A stretch of 50,472 bases of DNA from Candidatus Woesearchaeota archaeon B3_Woes (GTDB lineage: Archaea > Nanobdellota > Nanobdellia > Woesearchaeales > B3-WOES). The position numbers and the translations under genes are program-made. The notes beneath the pieces were generated by a model that had not been told where the DNA came from, ran no database searches, and worked only from the letters and a program-made list of their open reading frames with translations. Location: contig NJBG01000001.1 of assembly GCA_005222965.1 (NCBI GenBank), positions 499,061 to 549,532 of the forward strand, written 5' to 3'. Shown here piece by piece: positions 43,326 through 50,364 of the stretch (its first letter is position 1; each line of letters opens with the position of its first letter).

Positions 43326-43533
43326 TAGTTTTTTCACCCTCCTTATTATTCAATAATTGAATTATTCTTGCTATTGTTTTTTTCATTTGTTTTATCTGAC
43401 CAGGGCTTTTTGGAGTTGTTCCAACAGCTATCTGGGCATTTTCTTTAATTAATTCTTTTCTAAGCTCCAAAAGCTTAGCGTTTAAATCTCCTTTATTCAT
43501 ATTCTTCAATTCTTTTTTATTTATAATTGCCAT
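43318..43533 (-). CDS. rpl29: Ribosomal protein uL29
   Basis: 71 residues, two-helix hairpin protein at the tunnel exit: KELKNMNKGDLNAKLLELRKELIKENAQIAVGTTPKSPGQIKQMKKTIARIIQLLNNKE. It starts two bases after the stop of the uS3-HD gene. No unusual feature. Confidence 0.95.
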   Translation of the reverse strand: MAIINKKELKNMNKGDLNAKLLELRKELIKENAQIAVGTTPKSPGQIKQMKKTIARIIQLLNNKEGEKTNE

Positions 43534-43535
43534 AT

Positions 43536-44792
43536 TTAATTTTTACCTTCTTCGATTTTTACTAAATCAACGTCAGCAGCAATACCTTTAATAGCCTCAA
43601 TTGCTAATTCAAAAAAATCATTTAATTCTAATCCTAACTTTTCACACTCTTTTATTATATCCCTATTGATGGAAGCCACAAAAGCCTTATCCTTAAATTT
43701 CTTTTTCAATCCCTTAACTTCCATCCCTTCCATCGATCCCCTCATCAAAGCATAAGCATGGATTAAACCAGTAATTGTTTCAGAACACGCAAGAGCATGT
43801 TCAACCTTTTTAGTCCTTTTTTTATCTTTTAACTCTGCACAATCAAACCCATAACCATGTGAAATAATAGTATTAATAAAATCGTCACTAAATCCTGCTT
43901 CTTTTAAAATTTCAGGGGCTTTAGTTAAATGCTCTTTAGTATTATTTTTTGTTAAACCCCAGTCAACATCATGCAATAAACCAAGCATACCCCATTCTTC
44001 TTCATTTTTCTCTAATTTTTTAGCCAAAGCCTTCATAATAGCTTCACTCTCAAGATAGTGATTAAGGTCTGATTTTTCCTTGTTATGCTTTTTCAAAAGT
44101 TTTAGCGCAGCATCTCGTGTTAATGGAAGACCAGATTTAGATTCTTTTTCCTCTTTCTTTTCTTCGTCTTTTACTTCAGGTTCTTTTGCTTCCTCCTCTC
44201 CTTCAAACGTAATCTTATCAGGCAATTCAATATCAGGAGGCATAATCCTAACCTGAATACCAATCACACCTTTCTTAAGATTAGCAGTTTTATAAGCAGT
44301 TCTTATACCTGTTATTGAAATGTCTCCACATTTTTTCAGATAACCTTCATAAAATCTCCATCTTTTTGCTCTTGAACCAGGAATCTTTCCTGATATTATA
44401 ATTTCAACACCTAAAGCACCGGCAGCCATAACATTCTCTATTGTCTTATGACCTACTCCTTTGAATTTAGAAGACCCAAACCTTTCCAAAGATGTTGCAA
44501 TTCTTTCTGCAACAATATTAGCATCAAGATTTATATCTTCAACCTCATTTATCTCTATTTGGGGATTTTCCAATCCAAAATCTTCTTTCAATAATCTTGT
44601 TAACTTTCTTATATTCTCTCCTCCTCTCCCTACAACCAATCCGGGTCTAGACGCAAAAACAATTATTTTCTCACCAAGAGGGGTTTTTTGAAGTTTTATA
44701 TGACTTTGACCAACATCACCTAACAAATTACCTACATACTCTTGAATTTGAAATTCTTTCAATCTTTCAGCGACAAATTTTCTTTCAATCAT
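43536..44792 (-). CDS. rps3: Ribosomal protein uS3 fused to an HD-phosphohydrolase domain
   Basis: Residues 1-195 are a complete archaeal uS3: KH domain with GRGG at 55-58 (LVVGRGGENIRKL) and the C-terminal S3 domain (GVEIIISGKIPGSRAKRWRFYEGY, VIGIQVRIMPPDIELPD). A Glu/Lys linker (197-221) follows. Residues 222-408 match the stand-alone archaeal HD (HDIG-like) proteins: NHYLESEAI (H245), LGLLHDVDWG (H274-D275), EH (H288), SHGYG (H312), the LTGLI-like TGLIHAYALMRG, and FKDKAFVASINRDIIKECEKLGLELNDF. The distal metal-binding Asp appears to be Glu (E338). The frame is continuous over 418 codons. HD proteins cleave phosphate esters of nucleotides; the substrate here is unknown. Start overlaps uL22 by 8 bp. 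Confidence 0.9.
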   Translation of the reverse strand: MIERKFVAERLKEFQIQEYVGNLLGDVGQSHIKLQKTPLGEKIIVFASRPGLVVGRGGENIRKLTRLLKEDFGLENPQIEINEVEDINLDANIVAERIATSLERFGSSKFKGVGHKTIENVMAAGALGVEIIISGKIPGSRAKRWRFYEGYLKKCGDISITGIRTAYKTANLKKGVIGIQVRIMPPDIELPDKITFEGEEEAKEPEVKDEEKKEEKESKSGLPLTRDAALKLLKKHNKEKSDLNHYLESEAIMKALAKKLEKNEEEWGMLGLLHDVDWGLTKNNTKEHLTKAPEILKEAGFSDDFINTIISHGYGFDCAELKDKKRTKKVEHALACSETITGLIHAYALMRGSMEGMEVKGLKKKFKDKAFVASINRDIIKECEKLGLELNDFFELAIEAIKGIAADVDLVKIEEGKN

Positions 44793-45303
44793 TTTTCTTT
44801 TTACCTTCTTCTACTTTTTTATTATCTTCTTTTTTTATTTCAATTTTAGGTTTTTCTTCAGAAGGTTTTCTCTTTTCCTGAGTTTTTTCAACCAATATAA
44901 TATCCATATTAGTTCTTTTCATCTTCCTTCTTCTTTGTCTCCCATAATGCCAAGTATTGCTTCCTTGGTTAGCATTGATATGCCCTATAATCAAATTTGC
45001 AGTATTTAATGCCTTAAACTGAGCATTTGCTTCAGCAGATTTTAATAAGCTTAAAATCTCTGTTGAAGCCTTTAAAGGATATCTTCCAGGGCCCATACCT
45101 TTTTTGTGCCCCACTCCTTTATTGAATCGAGTAAATGGAACAACTTTTTCCTTTTTAATGACTCCTTCTAAAAAAGTTTTCATTTTCTGAACGTTTTTGC
45201 CCCTAATATAATTACTAATTTCAATAGCATGCCTTGTTGAAATAGGTAAAGCTCTTCCAACCGTTCTTGCCATTGTTTCCTTGTTATATTCTTTTACAAT
45301 CAT
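44785..45303 (-). CDS. rpl22: Ribosomal protein uL22
   Basis: 172 residues: ARTVGRALPISTRHAIEISNYIRGKNVQKMKTFLEGVIKKEKVVPFTRFNKGVGHKKGMGPGRYPLKASTEILSLLKSAEANAQFKAL, then the beta-hairpin that lines the exit tunnel (YGRQRRRKMKRTNMDIILVE). The last 25 residues are a charged tail. ATG overlaps the uS19 stop by 4 bp. Confidence 0.95.
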   Translation of the reverse strand: MIVKEYNKETMARTVGRALPISTRHAIEISNYIRGKNVQKMKTFLEGVIKKEKVVPFTRFNKGVGHKKGMGPGRYPLKASTEILSLLKSAEANAQFKALNTANLIIGHINANQGSNTWHYGRQRRRKMKRTNMDIILVEKTQEKRKPSEEKPKIEIKKEDNKKVEEGKKKND

Positions 45304-45680
45304 TTTACTGATATATTAGAGCTTGATTTAGTAGCACCCACTCCTGGTGCACTATGACTAATATTTTTTCTTGTTAAAACAAAATCTCCTAACCTAAACC
45401 CAATCATTTCTGGTTCAATCATAACCATGACAAACTCCTTTCCACTATGAACTCTTACTTTTTTACCTATTATTTCTGGTAATATTATTAAGTCCCTGCA
45501 ATGGGTTTTAACATTATCCTTTTTCTTTAATTCTTCCATCAATTTTTTTTCCTGTTCTGTAAATCCCCTTTTTAAACTTCTCCTCTCTCTAGCAGGTAAT
45601 AATTTGATAAATTCCTTTAGTTCCATACCCTTTAACTCTTCCAATGATTTTCCCCTATATGCAAATTCTTTTTTTACCAT
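45300..45680 (-). CDS. rps19: Ribosomal protein uS19
   Basis: 126 residues: FAYRGKSLEELKGMELKEFIKLLPARERRSLKRGFTEQEKKLMEELKKKDNVKTHCRDLIILPEIIGKKVRVHSGKEFVMVMIEPEMIGFRLGDFVLTRKNISHSAPGVGATKSS, a complete archaeal uS19 including the decoding-head loop. It starts two bases after uL2. Confidence 0.96.
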   Translation of the reverse strand: MVKKEFAYRGKSLEELKGMELKEFIKLLPARERRSLKRGFTEQEKKLMEELKKKDNVKTHCRDLIILPEIIGKKVRVHSGKEFVMVMIEPEMIGFRLGDFVLTRKNISHSAPGVGATKSSSNISVK

Positions 45681-45682
45681 TT

Positions 45683-46396
45683 TTACCTCTTCTTACCTGT
45701 TTTTCTAGGAGCCAAACTTCCTACCTTCCTTCCAGGAGGAGCGTGTCTTGATGATTGAAGCGGCATTTTATTCCTATTGCTTGAACTTCCACCAAATGGA
45801 TGATCTACAGCATTCATTGAGTTTCCAGACACAGAAGGCCACAATTTGTTTCTTGCCCTCTTTGCCATATATACCTTTCCTGCTTTTACAAAAGGCTTTT
45901 CTTTTCTTCCAGCACCAGCTATTACTCCAATATTAGCTCTACAATCTGAACAAAACTTCTTTTCTTTTTTTGATGGTAATATAATTGTAACGTTTTTACC
46001 TGTTCTTGTTAATAATCTTCCAAAAGTACCAGATGTTCTACAGAATTTTCCACCATCTCCTGGTTGGGATTCTATATTATATATTAAAGTACCTTCTGGA
46101 ATATTCTTTAATTTAACAACATCTCCTTGCCCAATATTCTCTTTATTCCCTGCTGTTATCTTGTCTCCTACTTTTATTCCTTCTGGAGCAAAAATTAAAC
46201 TATCTTCACCATTATCATATTTTACTTTAGCAATAGGAGCATAATGTCCAGCACAATTTACAATATCTATAACATTTCCTTCTACTCTATCTTTTGAATT
46301 TTTCAAGTGAATAACTCTACCTACATACCTCTTTGATCTCGCTTTATATCTTGCAGATCCTTTTCCACGTCTTTGCTGAATTAATGGTTTTCCCAT
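45683..46396 (-). CDS. rpl2: Ribosomal protein uL2
   Basis: uL2 is needed for subunit joining and peptidyl transfer. The 237 residues contain the conserved RRGKGSARYKARSKRYVGRVIHL start, the GAGRKEKPFVKAGKVY region, and the end WPSVSGNSMNAVDHPFGGSSSN, with the key histidine in NAVDHPFGG. Its ATG touches the stem of a hairpin with no gap (see 46397-46426), and no Shine-Dalgarno-like site lies next to it. Confidence 0.95.
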   Translation of the reverse strand: MGKPLIQQRRGKGSARYKARSKRYVGRVIHLKNSKDRVEGNVIDIVNCAGHYAPIAKVKYDNGEDSLIFAPEGIKVGDKITAGNKENIGQGDVVKLKNIPEGTLIYNIESQPGDGGKFCRTSGTFGRLLTRTGKNVTIILPSKKEKKFCSDCRANIGVIAGAGRKEKPFVKAGKVYMAKRARNKLWPSVSGNSMNAVDHPFGGSSSNRNKMPLQSSRHAPPGRKVGSLAPRKTGKKR

Positions 46397-46426
46397 AAAC
46401 TTTTAAGAAAAGTTTAATCAAAACTT
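46397..46426 (-). promoter_or_regulatory. Two mutually exclusive hairpins at the uL2 start
   Basis: AAACTTTT (46397-46404) pairs with AAAAGTTT (46408-46415) around 3 nt, an 8-bp perfect stem that ends at the base before the uL2 start codon. The middle strand AAGTTT (46410-46415) can instead pair with AAACTT (46421-46426), which frees the first strand. Such a switch could control access to the uL2 start. Pairing is seen; regulation is inferred. Confidence 0.45.
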
Positions 46427-46428
46427 AG

Positions 46429-46458
46429 GTGACATTCCTCGTTTCGCTCGGAAGTCAC
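46429..46458 (-). promoter_or_regulatory. GC-rich hairpin upstream of uL2
   Basis: GTGAC (46429-46433) pairs with GTCAC (46454-46458), and TTCC (46435-46438) pairs with GGAA (46450-46453). This is a 9-bp stem with a single A bulge and an 11-nt loop. It is much richer in G and C than the surroundings, in the 112-bp uL23-uL2 gap that is otherwise unusual in this tight cluster. Confidence 0.45.
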
Positions 46459-46508
46459 ATCAACTTTTCCACATCCTCCTTGAACTTTTATAATCATCTT
46501 ACTTAAAA

Positions 46509-46811
46509 TTACATTAACCCCATATTAGTTGCTATATCAATAGCAGGTGTTTCGTTTGAAAATTTAACATAAGCTCTTTTATATCCATCCTGTGTAATAA
46601 GAGTATTAATCTTTATAACTTTAGCTTTGAAGATATCTTCAATGGCCTTTTTTATATCATGTTTGTTTGCTTTTTTATCAACAACAAAAATTAATTTATT
46701 TTCTGATTCCATCAATCTTAATGATTTTTCAGTTGATAAAGGATGTTTAATAATACCATAACTGTCTTTCTCGATTTTCTTCTCTTTCCCTTTTTTAACT
46801 TCTTTTTTCAT
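46509..46811 (-). CDS. rpl23: Ribosomal protein uL23
   Basis: 100 residues with a short basic N-terminal extension, then YGIIKHPLSTEKSLRLMESENKLIFVVDKKANKHDIKKAIEDIFKAKVIKINTLITQDGYKRAYVKFSNETPAIDIATNMGLM, the standard archaeal uL23 that docks SRP at the tunnel exit. ATG overlaps the uL4 stop by 4 bp. Confidence 0.96.
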   Translation of the reverse strand: MKKEVKKGKEKKIEKDSYGIIKHPLSTEKSLRLMESENKLIFVVDKKANKHDIKKAIEDIFKAKVIKINTLITQDGYKRAYVKFSNETPAIDIATNMGLM

Positions 46812-47608
46812 ATGAATAACTTCTTTTCTCCTAATTCTTTGATTGATGATTCTGTAAACAAAGTTAATCTTCCAGGCATTGCTCCAGGAGCCAGTAACTC
46901 ACAATTTATATTATTTATTTTTACTATTTCAACTCCTAAAATATTAACAGCAGATTTTAATAATTTACAATCTTTACCAACAATAATTAAAGGTCCTTTT
47001 TTAACTCTATACTTCCTTCCTCTTAATTTACCTTTGCCAGATCTAATGGTTTTTTTTGAAGTTCTCCCTAATTCTTCTTTAAATCCTAATGTTTCTAAAA
47101 CCTTTTTAACATCTTTTGTCTTATCTATCTTTTCTATATCATTATTCACAATAAAAGGATACGCACCAGGTATGATGTGTCCTCTTACTTCTACTAACTT
47201 TTTGTCTAACGAAGCAGATAAAGCGCATCTTAATGCCTTTTTTCTTTCTTTTGTATTGATAGATTTTGTAAAAATTTTATCTGATTTAGGAGGATGTGCT
47301 CTTCTCCCACCAACAGTTCCAGGAGCAATTGCTCCAATCCAATTCATTCTGGTACCTCTTCTTGATACAATCTTTCTTGGAACACGGCTTATACCGTGGC
47401 CATAACTGGTTCTGTAATCATGTCTTCTTTTCGATATTCTTCCAGAAGCCCTCATTCCTGCTCCTTCTTTAGCACCATATGGCTGTCTTTTATTAGCTTG
47501 AATAACTTCAACAGCCCTTTTTATCAAATCTTTTCTAACTGTTTCTTTGAACTGCGAAGGTAAATCAATATTTCCTTTCTCTTTCCCTTGAATATCTAAT
47601 ATTATCAT
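46808..47608 (-). CDS. rpl4: Ribosomal protein uL4
   Basis: 266 residues: NIDLPSQFKETVRKDLIKRAVEVIQANKRQPYG, the extended tunnel loop rich in Gly and Arg (GAGMRASGRISKRRHDYRTSYGHGISRVPRKIVSRRG), then RRAHPPKSDKIFTKSINTKERKKALRCALSAS and ELLAPGAMPGRLTLFTESSIKELGE at the end. A GGAG site lies before the ATG, 43 bp after uL3. Confidence 0.96.
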   Translation of the reverse strand: MIILDIQGKEKGNIDLPSQFKETVRKDLIKRAVEVIQANKRQPYGAKEGAGMRASGRISKRRHDYRTSYGHGISRVPRKIVSRRGTRMNWIGAIAPGTVGGRRAHPPKSDKIFTKSINTKERKKALRCALSASLDKKLVEVRGHIIPGAYPFIVNNDIEKIDKTKDVKKVLETLGFKEELGRTSKKTIRSGKGKLRGRKYRVKKGPLIIVGKDCKLLKSAVNILGVEIVKINNINCELLAPGAMPGRLTLFTESSIKELGEKKLFI

Positions 47609-47651
47609 TGGTTTAATCTCCGATTAACACCTTGAAAAAATTTTATTTTTT

Positions 47652-48599
47652 TCATTGTACTAATTTAATATTAAGCTCCACTTCTTTCATTTTATTTGGT
47701 CTTATTGCATGATTAAATCTTATCAATCTTTTAACAGGACCAGCAATACTCCCTTTGAATATTATATAATTATTTTTTATTATTCCATAATGTTTAAATC
47801 CAGATTTAGGGTTTATGCCCTCTTCCTTATCTCCAATTTTCAAGATCTGTTTGTTATATTCTGTTCTTTGGTGATATCCCATCTGTCCTGCATGCGCAAT
47901 TCTATACATAAAATGAGCATGCCCTTTCCATCCGCCTAAACTTCCAGGACCCCTCTTTGTTTTTTCAGATTTATGTCTCCTTATTCCAATTCCAAACCTT
48001 TTAACAGGTCCCTGAAATCCTTTACCTTTTGTAATAGCATGAATATCAACAATTTGTCCAGTATTAAATACATCTTTTAATTGTATTTCTTTTCCCAACA
48101 GCTCTTTAGCAGCATTTAATTTCTCTTCTTTTTTCCCGCCTAAAGCCATTTCAAAAATCTCTGGTTTTTTCTTTCCAACAGTTGTTAAACCAGGATTAGT
48201 ATGAACAATTAATTTTAAATCATCAAAATCTTCTTCTTTAACATCATTAACTGATTTATTTTTGGGAATCTTACACTTTCTCTGAAGATTTTTATCAAAC
48301 TTTTCAGCAAAAACCTGAGAAACAGAATCATTATTTTTATAAAATTTTATAGAAAATGCAGTTAAAGGCGGACACTCAATAATTGTCACAGGCCATGAAA
48401 CTGTTTTGCCTTTTGAAGGTGAACGATCTCTTGTATCCTCAAACATGACATGAGCCATACTAACCTTATAGCCTGCAAAACCAATTAAGTTTGCATCTTT
48501 TTGATTAGCCCATAATCTAACTCTAGCTACTTCTGACTTGGCCCTTTTTCTTGGCCAAAACTGCATACTTCCGTGTCTAGGACTATGTGCTTTTGGCAT
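47652..48599 (-). CDS. rpl3: Ribosomal protein uL3
   Basis: 315 residues, archaeal uL3: RHGSMQFWPRKRAKSEVARVR, then KGKGFQGPVKRFGIGIRRHKSEKTKRGPGSLGGWKGHAHFMYRIAHAGQMGYHQRTEYNKQIL, the central extension that approaches the peptidyl-transferase centre. It opens the cluster; a structured leader and a TATA-like box lie upstream. Confidence 0.96.
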   Translation of the reverse strand: MPKAHSPRHGSMQFWPRKRAKSEVARVRLWANQKDANLIGFAGYKVSMAHVMFEDTRDRSPSKGKTVSWPVTIIECPPLTAFSIKFYKNNDSVSQVFAEKFDKNLQRKCKIPKNKSVNDVKEEDFDDLKLIVHTNPGLTTVGKKKPEIFEMALGGKKEEKLNAAKELLGKEIQLKDVFNTGQIVDIHAITKGKGFQGPVKRFGIGIRRHKSEKTKRGPGSLGGWKGHAHFMYRIAHAGQMGYHQRTEYNKQILKIGDKEEGINPKSGFKHYGIIKNNYIIFKGSIAGPVKRLIRFNHAIRPNKMKEVELNIKLVQ

Positions 48600-48771
48600 T
48601 TTCTTATCTAAACAACCTCTTTGTAAAGATTCCTTTTAAGAAACCAATATCCGTGCAAGGGTGTATTGGTAAGGTCCTTTTTTCAGGCTGGTTACAGGCA
48701 TCTAATCATTACTTCAAATGCCCCTATGAGCAAGAATCAGTAGGGCATTTATAAAGCTATTGGTTACAAGG
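48600..48771 (-). promoter_or_regulatory. Promoter and structured leader of the ribosomal cluster
   Basis: TTTATAAA at 48748-48755 is the likely promoter, with a start near 48725 and a leader of about 126 nt before uL3. Near the start, AATGCCCCTA (48717-48726) and TAGGGCATT (48741-48749) form an inverted repeat. Inside the leader ACCAATA (48643-48649) pairs with TATTGGT (48664-48670). Three related words containing TTGGT or TGGTTACA occur at 48664, 48688 and 48758. The stretch is more GC-rich than its surroundings. Autoregulation by a ribosomal protein is a guess. No other gene was seen in this 223-bp gap. Confidence 0.5.
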
Positions 48772-48822
48772 GGCTTTGTGTAAAAAATGCCTATTTTATT
48801 TAAAAAAATAAAATTAGAAATC

Positions 48823-49602
48823 TTACCTGTTTATTCCTTTAAGTTTCACCTTACCCGAAATTAAATCTTTCAGTTTAACAGAAACTTGTTTGATTGAAGC
48901 CTCTCCAGTATTTTCATTTAAAAGTACAGTAGATATCTTTGTTTGTTCATTTGAATCTAAAGTTGAAATAAAATGTTTTCCATAAAACTCCAAAAATTCT
49001 GATATATTATTTCCAAGCTCGTGTGCAAAATCTAAATCTATATTAATTTTATCCGTTTTAAATACTTTTTTATTCCTATCGGATTTTATTATATTAAAAT
49101 ATTTAGGTATGTAAATTCCATTTTCATCTTTATCAAATGTAATAAGCCCACTCAAAAAATGAGTTGGCTCACTTCTTATTGTATTTAATTTATCATACCA
49201 ATCAAGATTTTTAATCAAATAATCACTATATTCTTTACAGACAGGAAGATTTGAATTTTTTTTAAACCAATTACGTTGTTTACGAAAACCTCGTTTTAAA
49301 TTATACTTAGGAAGAAAAAAAGGCACAGTTATTTTTGCAACATTCTCCATAATAGAGTATACATTATTTAATAATGATTCAAAATAAGCCAACAATATTA
49401 TATTATTTTTATTACTTAATGAACCCTTCCTATCCCATTCATTAAACTCTTTTTTTACAATTTCAAAATAATTATCCAATTGAGATAAAAAATAATTATG
49501 TATATGTAATTTATCGTATAAAGACCAAAATAGTCTAATAAAATCTTGATTATTTGGATCTATTACATGAGCAAACTTAGATAAAATCATAAAGTTTTCC
49601 AT
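48823..49602 (-). CDS. Putative HEPN-domain protein (RxxxxH motif)
   Basis: A 259-residue, mostly helical protein without a clear family name. It contains NTIRSEPTHFLSG at about 140-152. The R-S-E-P-T-H core is the R-x4-H motif of HEPN RNases, found in many toxins, in Cas13 and in Cthe_2314-type proteins. Long helices flank it (LLAYFESLLNNVYSIMENVAKI; INIDLDFAHELGNNISEFLEFYGKHF). The C-terminal segment (TVLLNENTGEASIKQVSVKLKDL) is beta-like. It is preceded by a small Cys-rich protein gene, 35 bp away on the same strand, which could be its partner or antitoxin. The nuclease activity is inference. Confidence 0.5.
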   Translation of the reverse strand: MENFMILSKFAHVIDPNNQDFIRLFWSLYDKLHIHNYFLSQLDNYFEIVKKEFNEWDRKGSLSNKNNIILLAYFESLLNNVYSIMENVAKITVPFFLPKYNLKRGFRKQRNWFKKNSNLPVCKEYSDYLIKNLDWYDKLNTIRSEPTHFLSGLITFDKDENGIYIPKYFNIIKSDRNKKVFKTDKINIDLDFAHELGNNISEFLEFYGKHFISTLDSNEQTKISTVLLNENTGEASIKQVSVKLKDLISGKVKLKGINR

Positions 49603-49637
49603 ATTAAATAAATTATATCCTTTCTAGTTTTATTTGA

Positions 49638-49895
49638 TTAATTTAAAATAAAATTTTTAATTTTATCTTTAATATTAATCCCTTGTTCTTCTAAAGCAAA
49701 ATACAATCCCCTCTTATCAAATTCTTCCTCTTTAATTTCAGTTGGATTTTCTTTCTTCCAGTTGACCACTTTTTCTAAACAATCCTTACATAAATATTCA
49801 TCTAATGAAGAACGTTTCTTATATTCTTTCTTCATTTCCATTTTAAATGTATTTACTCTTCCTTTGTGCAACCTATTCATACAAAAATCATACAT
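49638..49895 (-). CDS. Small Cys-rich, putative zinc-binding protein
   Basis: I chose the ATG at 49895 (MYDFCMNRLHKGRVNTF), with GGTG upstream, over an in-frame GTG at 49904. The 85 residues carry a CxxC pair (LCKDCLEKVV, about 35-38) and, earlier, FCMNRLHKG with Cys and His that could complete a zinc site. The rest is helical and highly charged. No known family. It probably shares a transcript with the HEPN-like gene after it. Confidence 0.55.
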   Translation of the reverse strand: MYDFCMNRLHKGRVNTFKMEMKKEYKKRSSLDEYLCKDCLEKVVNWKKENPTEIKEEEFDKRGLYFALEEQGINIKDKIKNFILN

Positions 49896-49959
49896 TTTTA
49901 TCACCCACCAATAAAATTAACAATAATAATATATAATTCTTCCCCTTATTTTCATAACA

Positions 49960-49967
49960 TTTATATA
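49960..49967 (+). promoter_or_regulatory. TATA-like box of the small lipoprotein gene
   Basis: TTTATATA is centred exactly 26.5 nt before the ATG at 49990, predicting a leaderless mRNA like most plus-strand genes of the window. Confidence 0.6.
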
Positions 49968-49989
49968 TTTATAAGAATAAAAATATTAG

Positions 49990-50358
49990 ATGAGAAAACC
50001 AAAATATTACACTGGATTAATTACCTTATCTTTACTTGTTCTGTTTTTAGTGAGTGGGTGTACTGGAACTAATAACAATAATCCAGATATAACTAAAAAA
50101 AAATCCTTACAAGCAGAGATAGGTGAACTAGGTGATTCAGGCACATATTTGCGTGTTATAAATCGTAATGATTATGATTGGCATAATGTTAAAATTACTG
50201 TAAATGATTATTATTCTTGTTGGAGTAGAGATATTCTAAAACCTGAAGAAGTTATAAGCGTAAATGCTGTTACTTGTAATCAATTTGTTATTAATCAGAA
50301 CGTAGTATATTCTCTTACAGTGGTGGCTGATGAAGGTCAAACTGATTTTACTAGATAA
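49990..50358 (+). CDS. Small lipoprotein
   Basis: 122 residues. The signal sequence (basic MRKPKYY, hydrophobic ITLSLLVLFLVSGC, lipobox LVSGC with C24) is followed by an Asn-rich linker. A short beta domain comes next (YLRVINRNDYDWHNVKITVNDYYSCWS, VISVNAVTCNQFVINQNVVYSLTVVADE), with two cysteines that could form a disulfide. The fold resembles small surface domains of the FxLYD or Ig-like kind (inference). It is divergent from the HEPN-like gene pair. Confidence 0.75.
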   Translation: MRKPKYYTGLITLSLLVLFLVSGCTGTNNNNPDITKKKSLQAEIGELGDSGTYLRVINRNDYDWHNVKITVNDYYSCWSRDILKPEEVISVNAVTCNQFVINQNVVYSLTVVADEGQTDFTR

Positions 50359-50364
50359 TTATTT

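Noticed and set aside
46743-47405. 220-codon plus-strand frame opposite uL4 and uL23
   Set aside because: Long only because the opposite strand is Lys-rich and has few stops in this frame; uL4 on the other strand is unmistakable.
48637-48780. Possible tRNA or other structural RNA upstream of uL3
   Set aside because: The stretch is GC-richer and contains TTCAAAT, but no acceptor stem, anticodon arm or T arm can be drawn; better explained as promoter plus leader.
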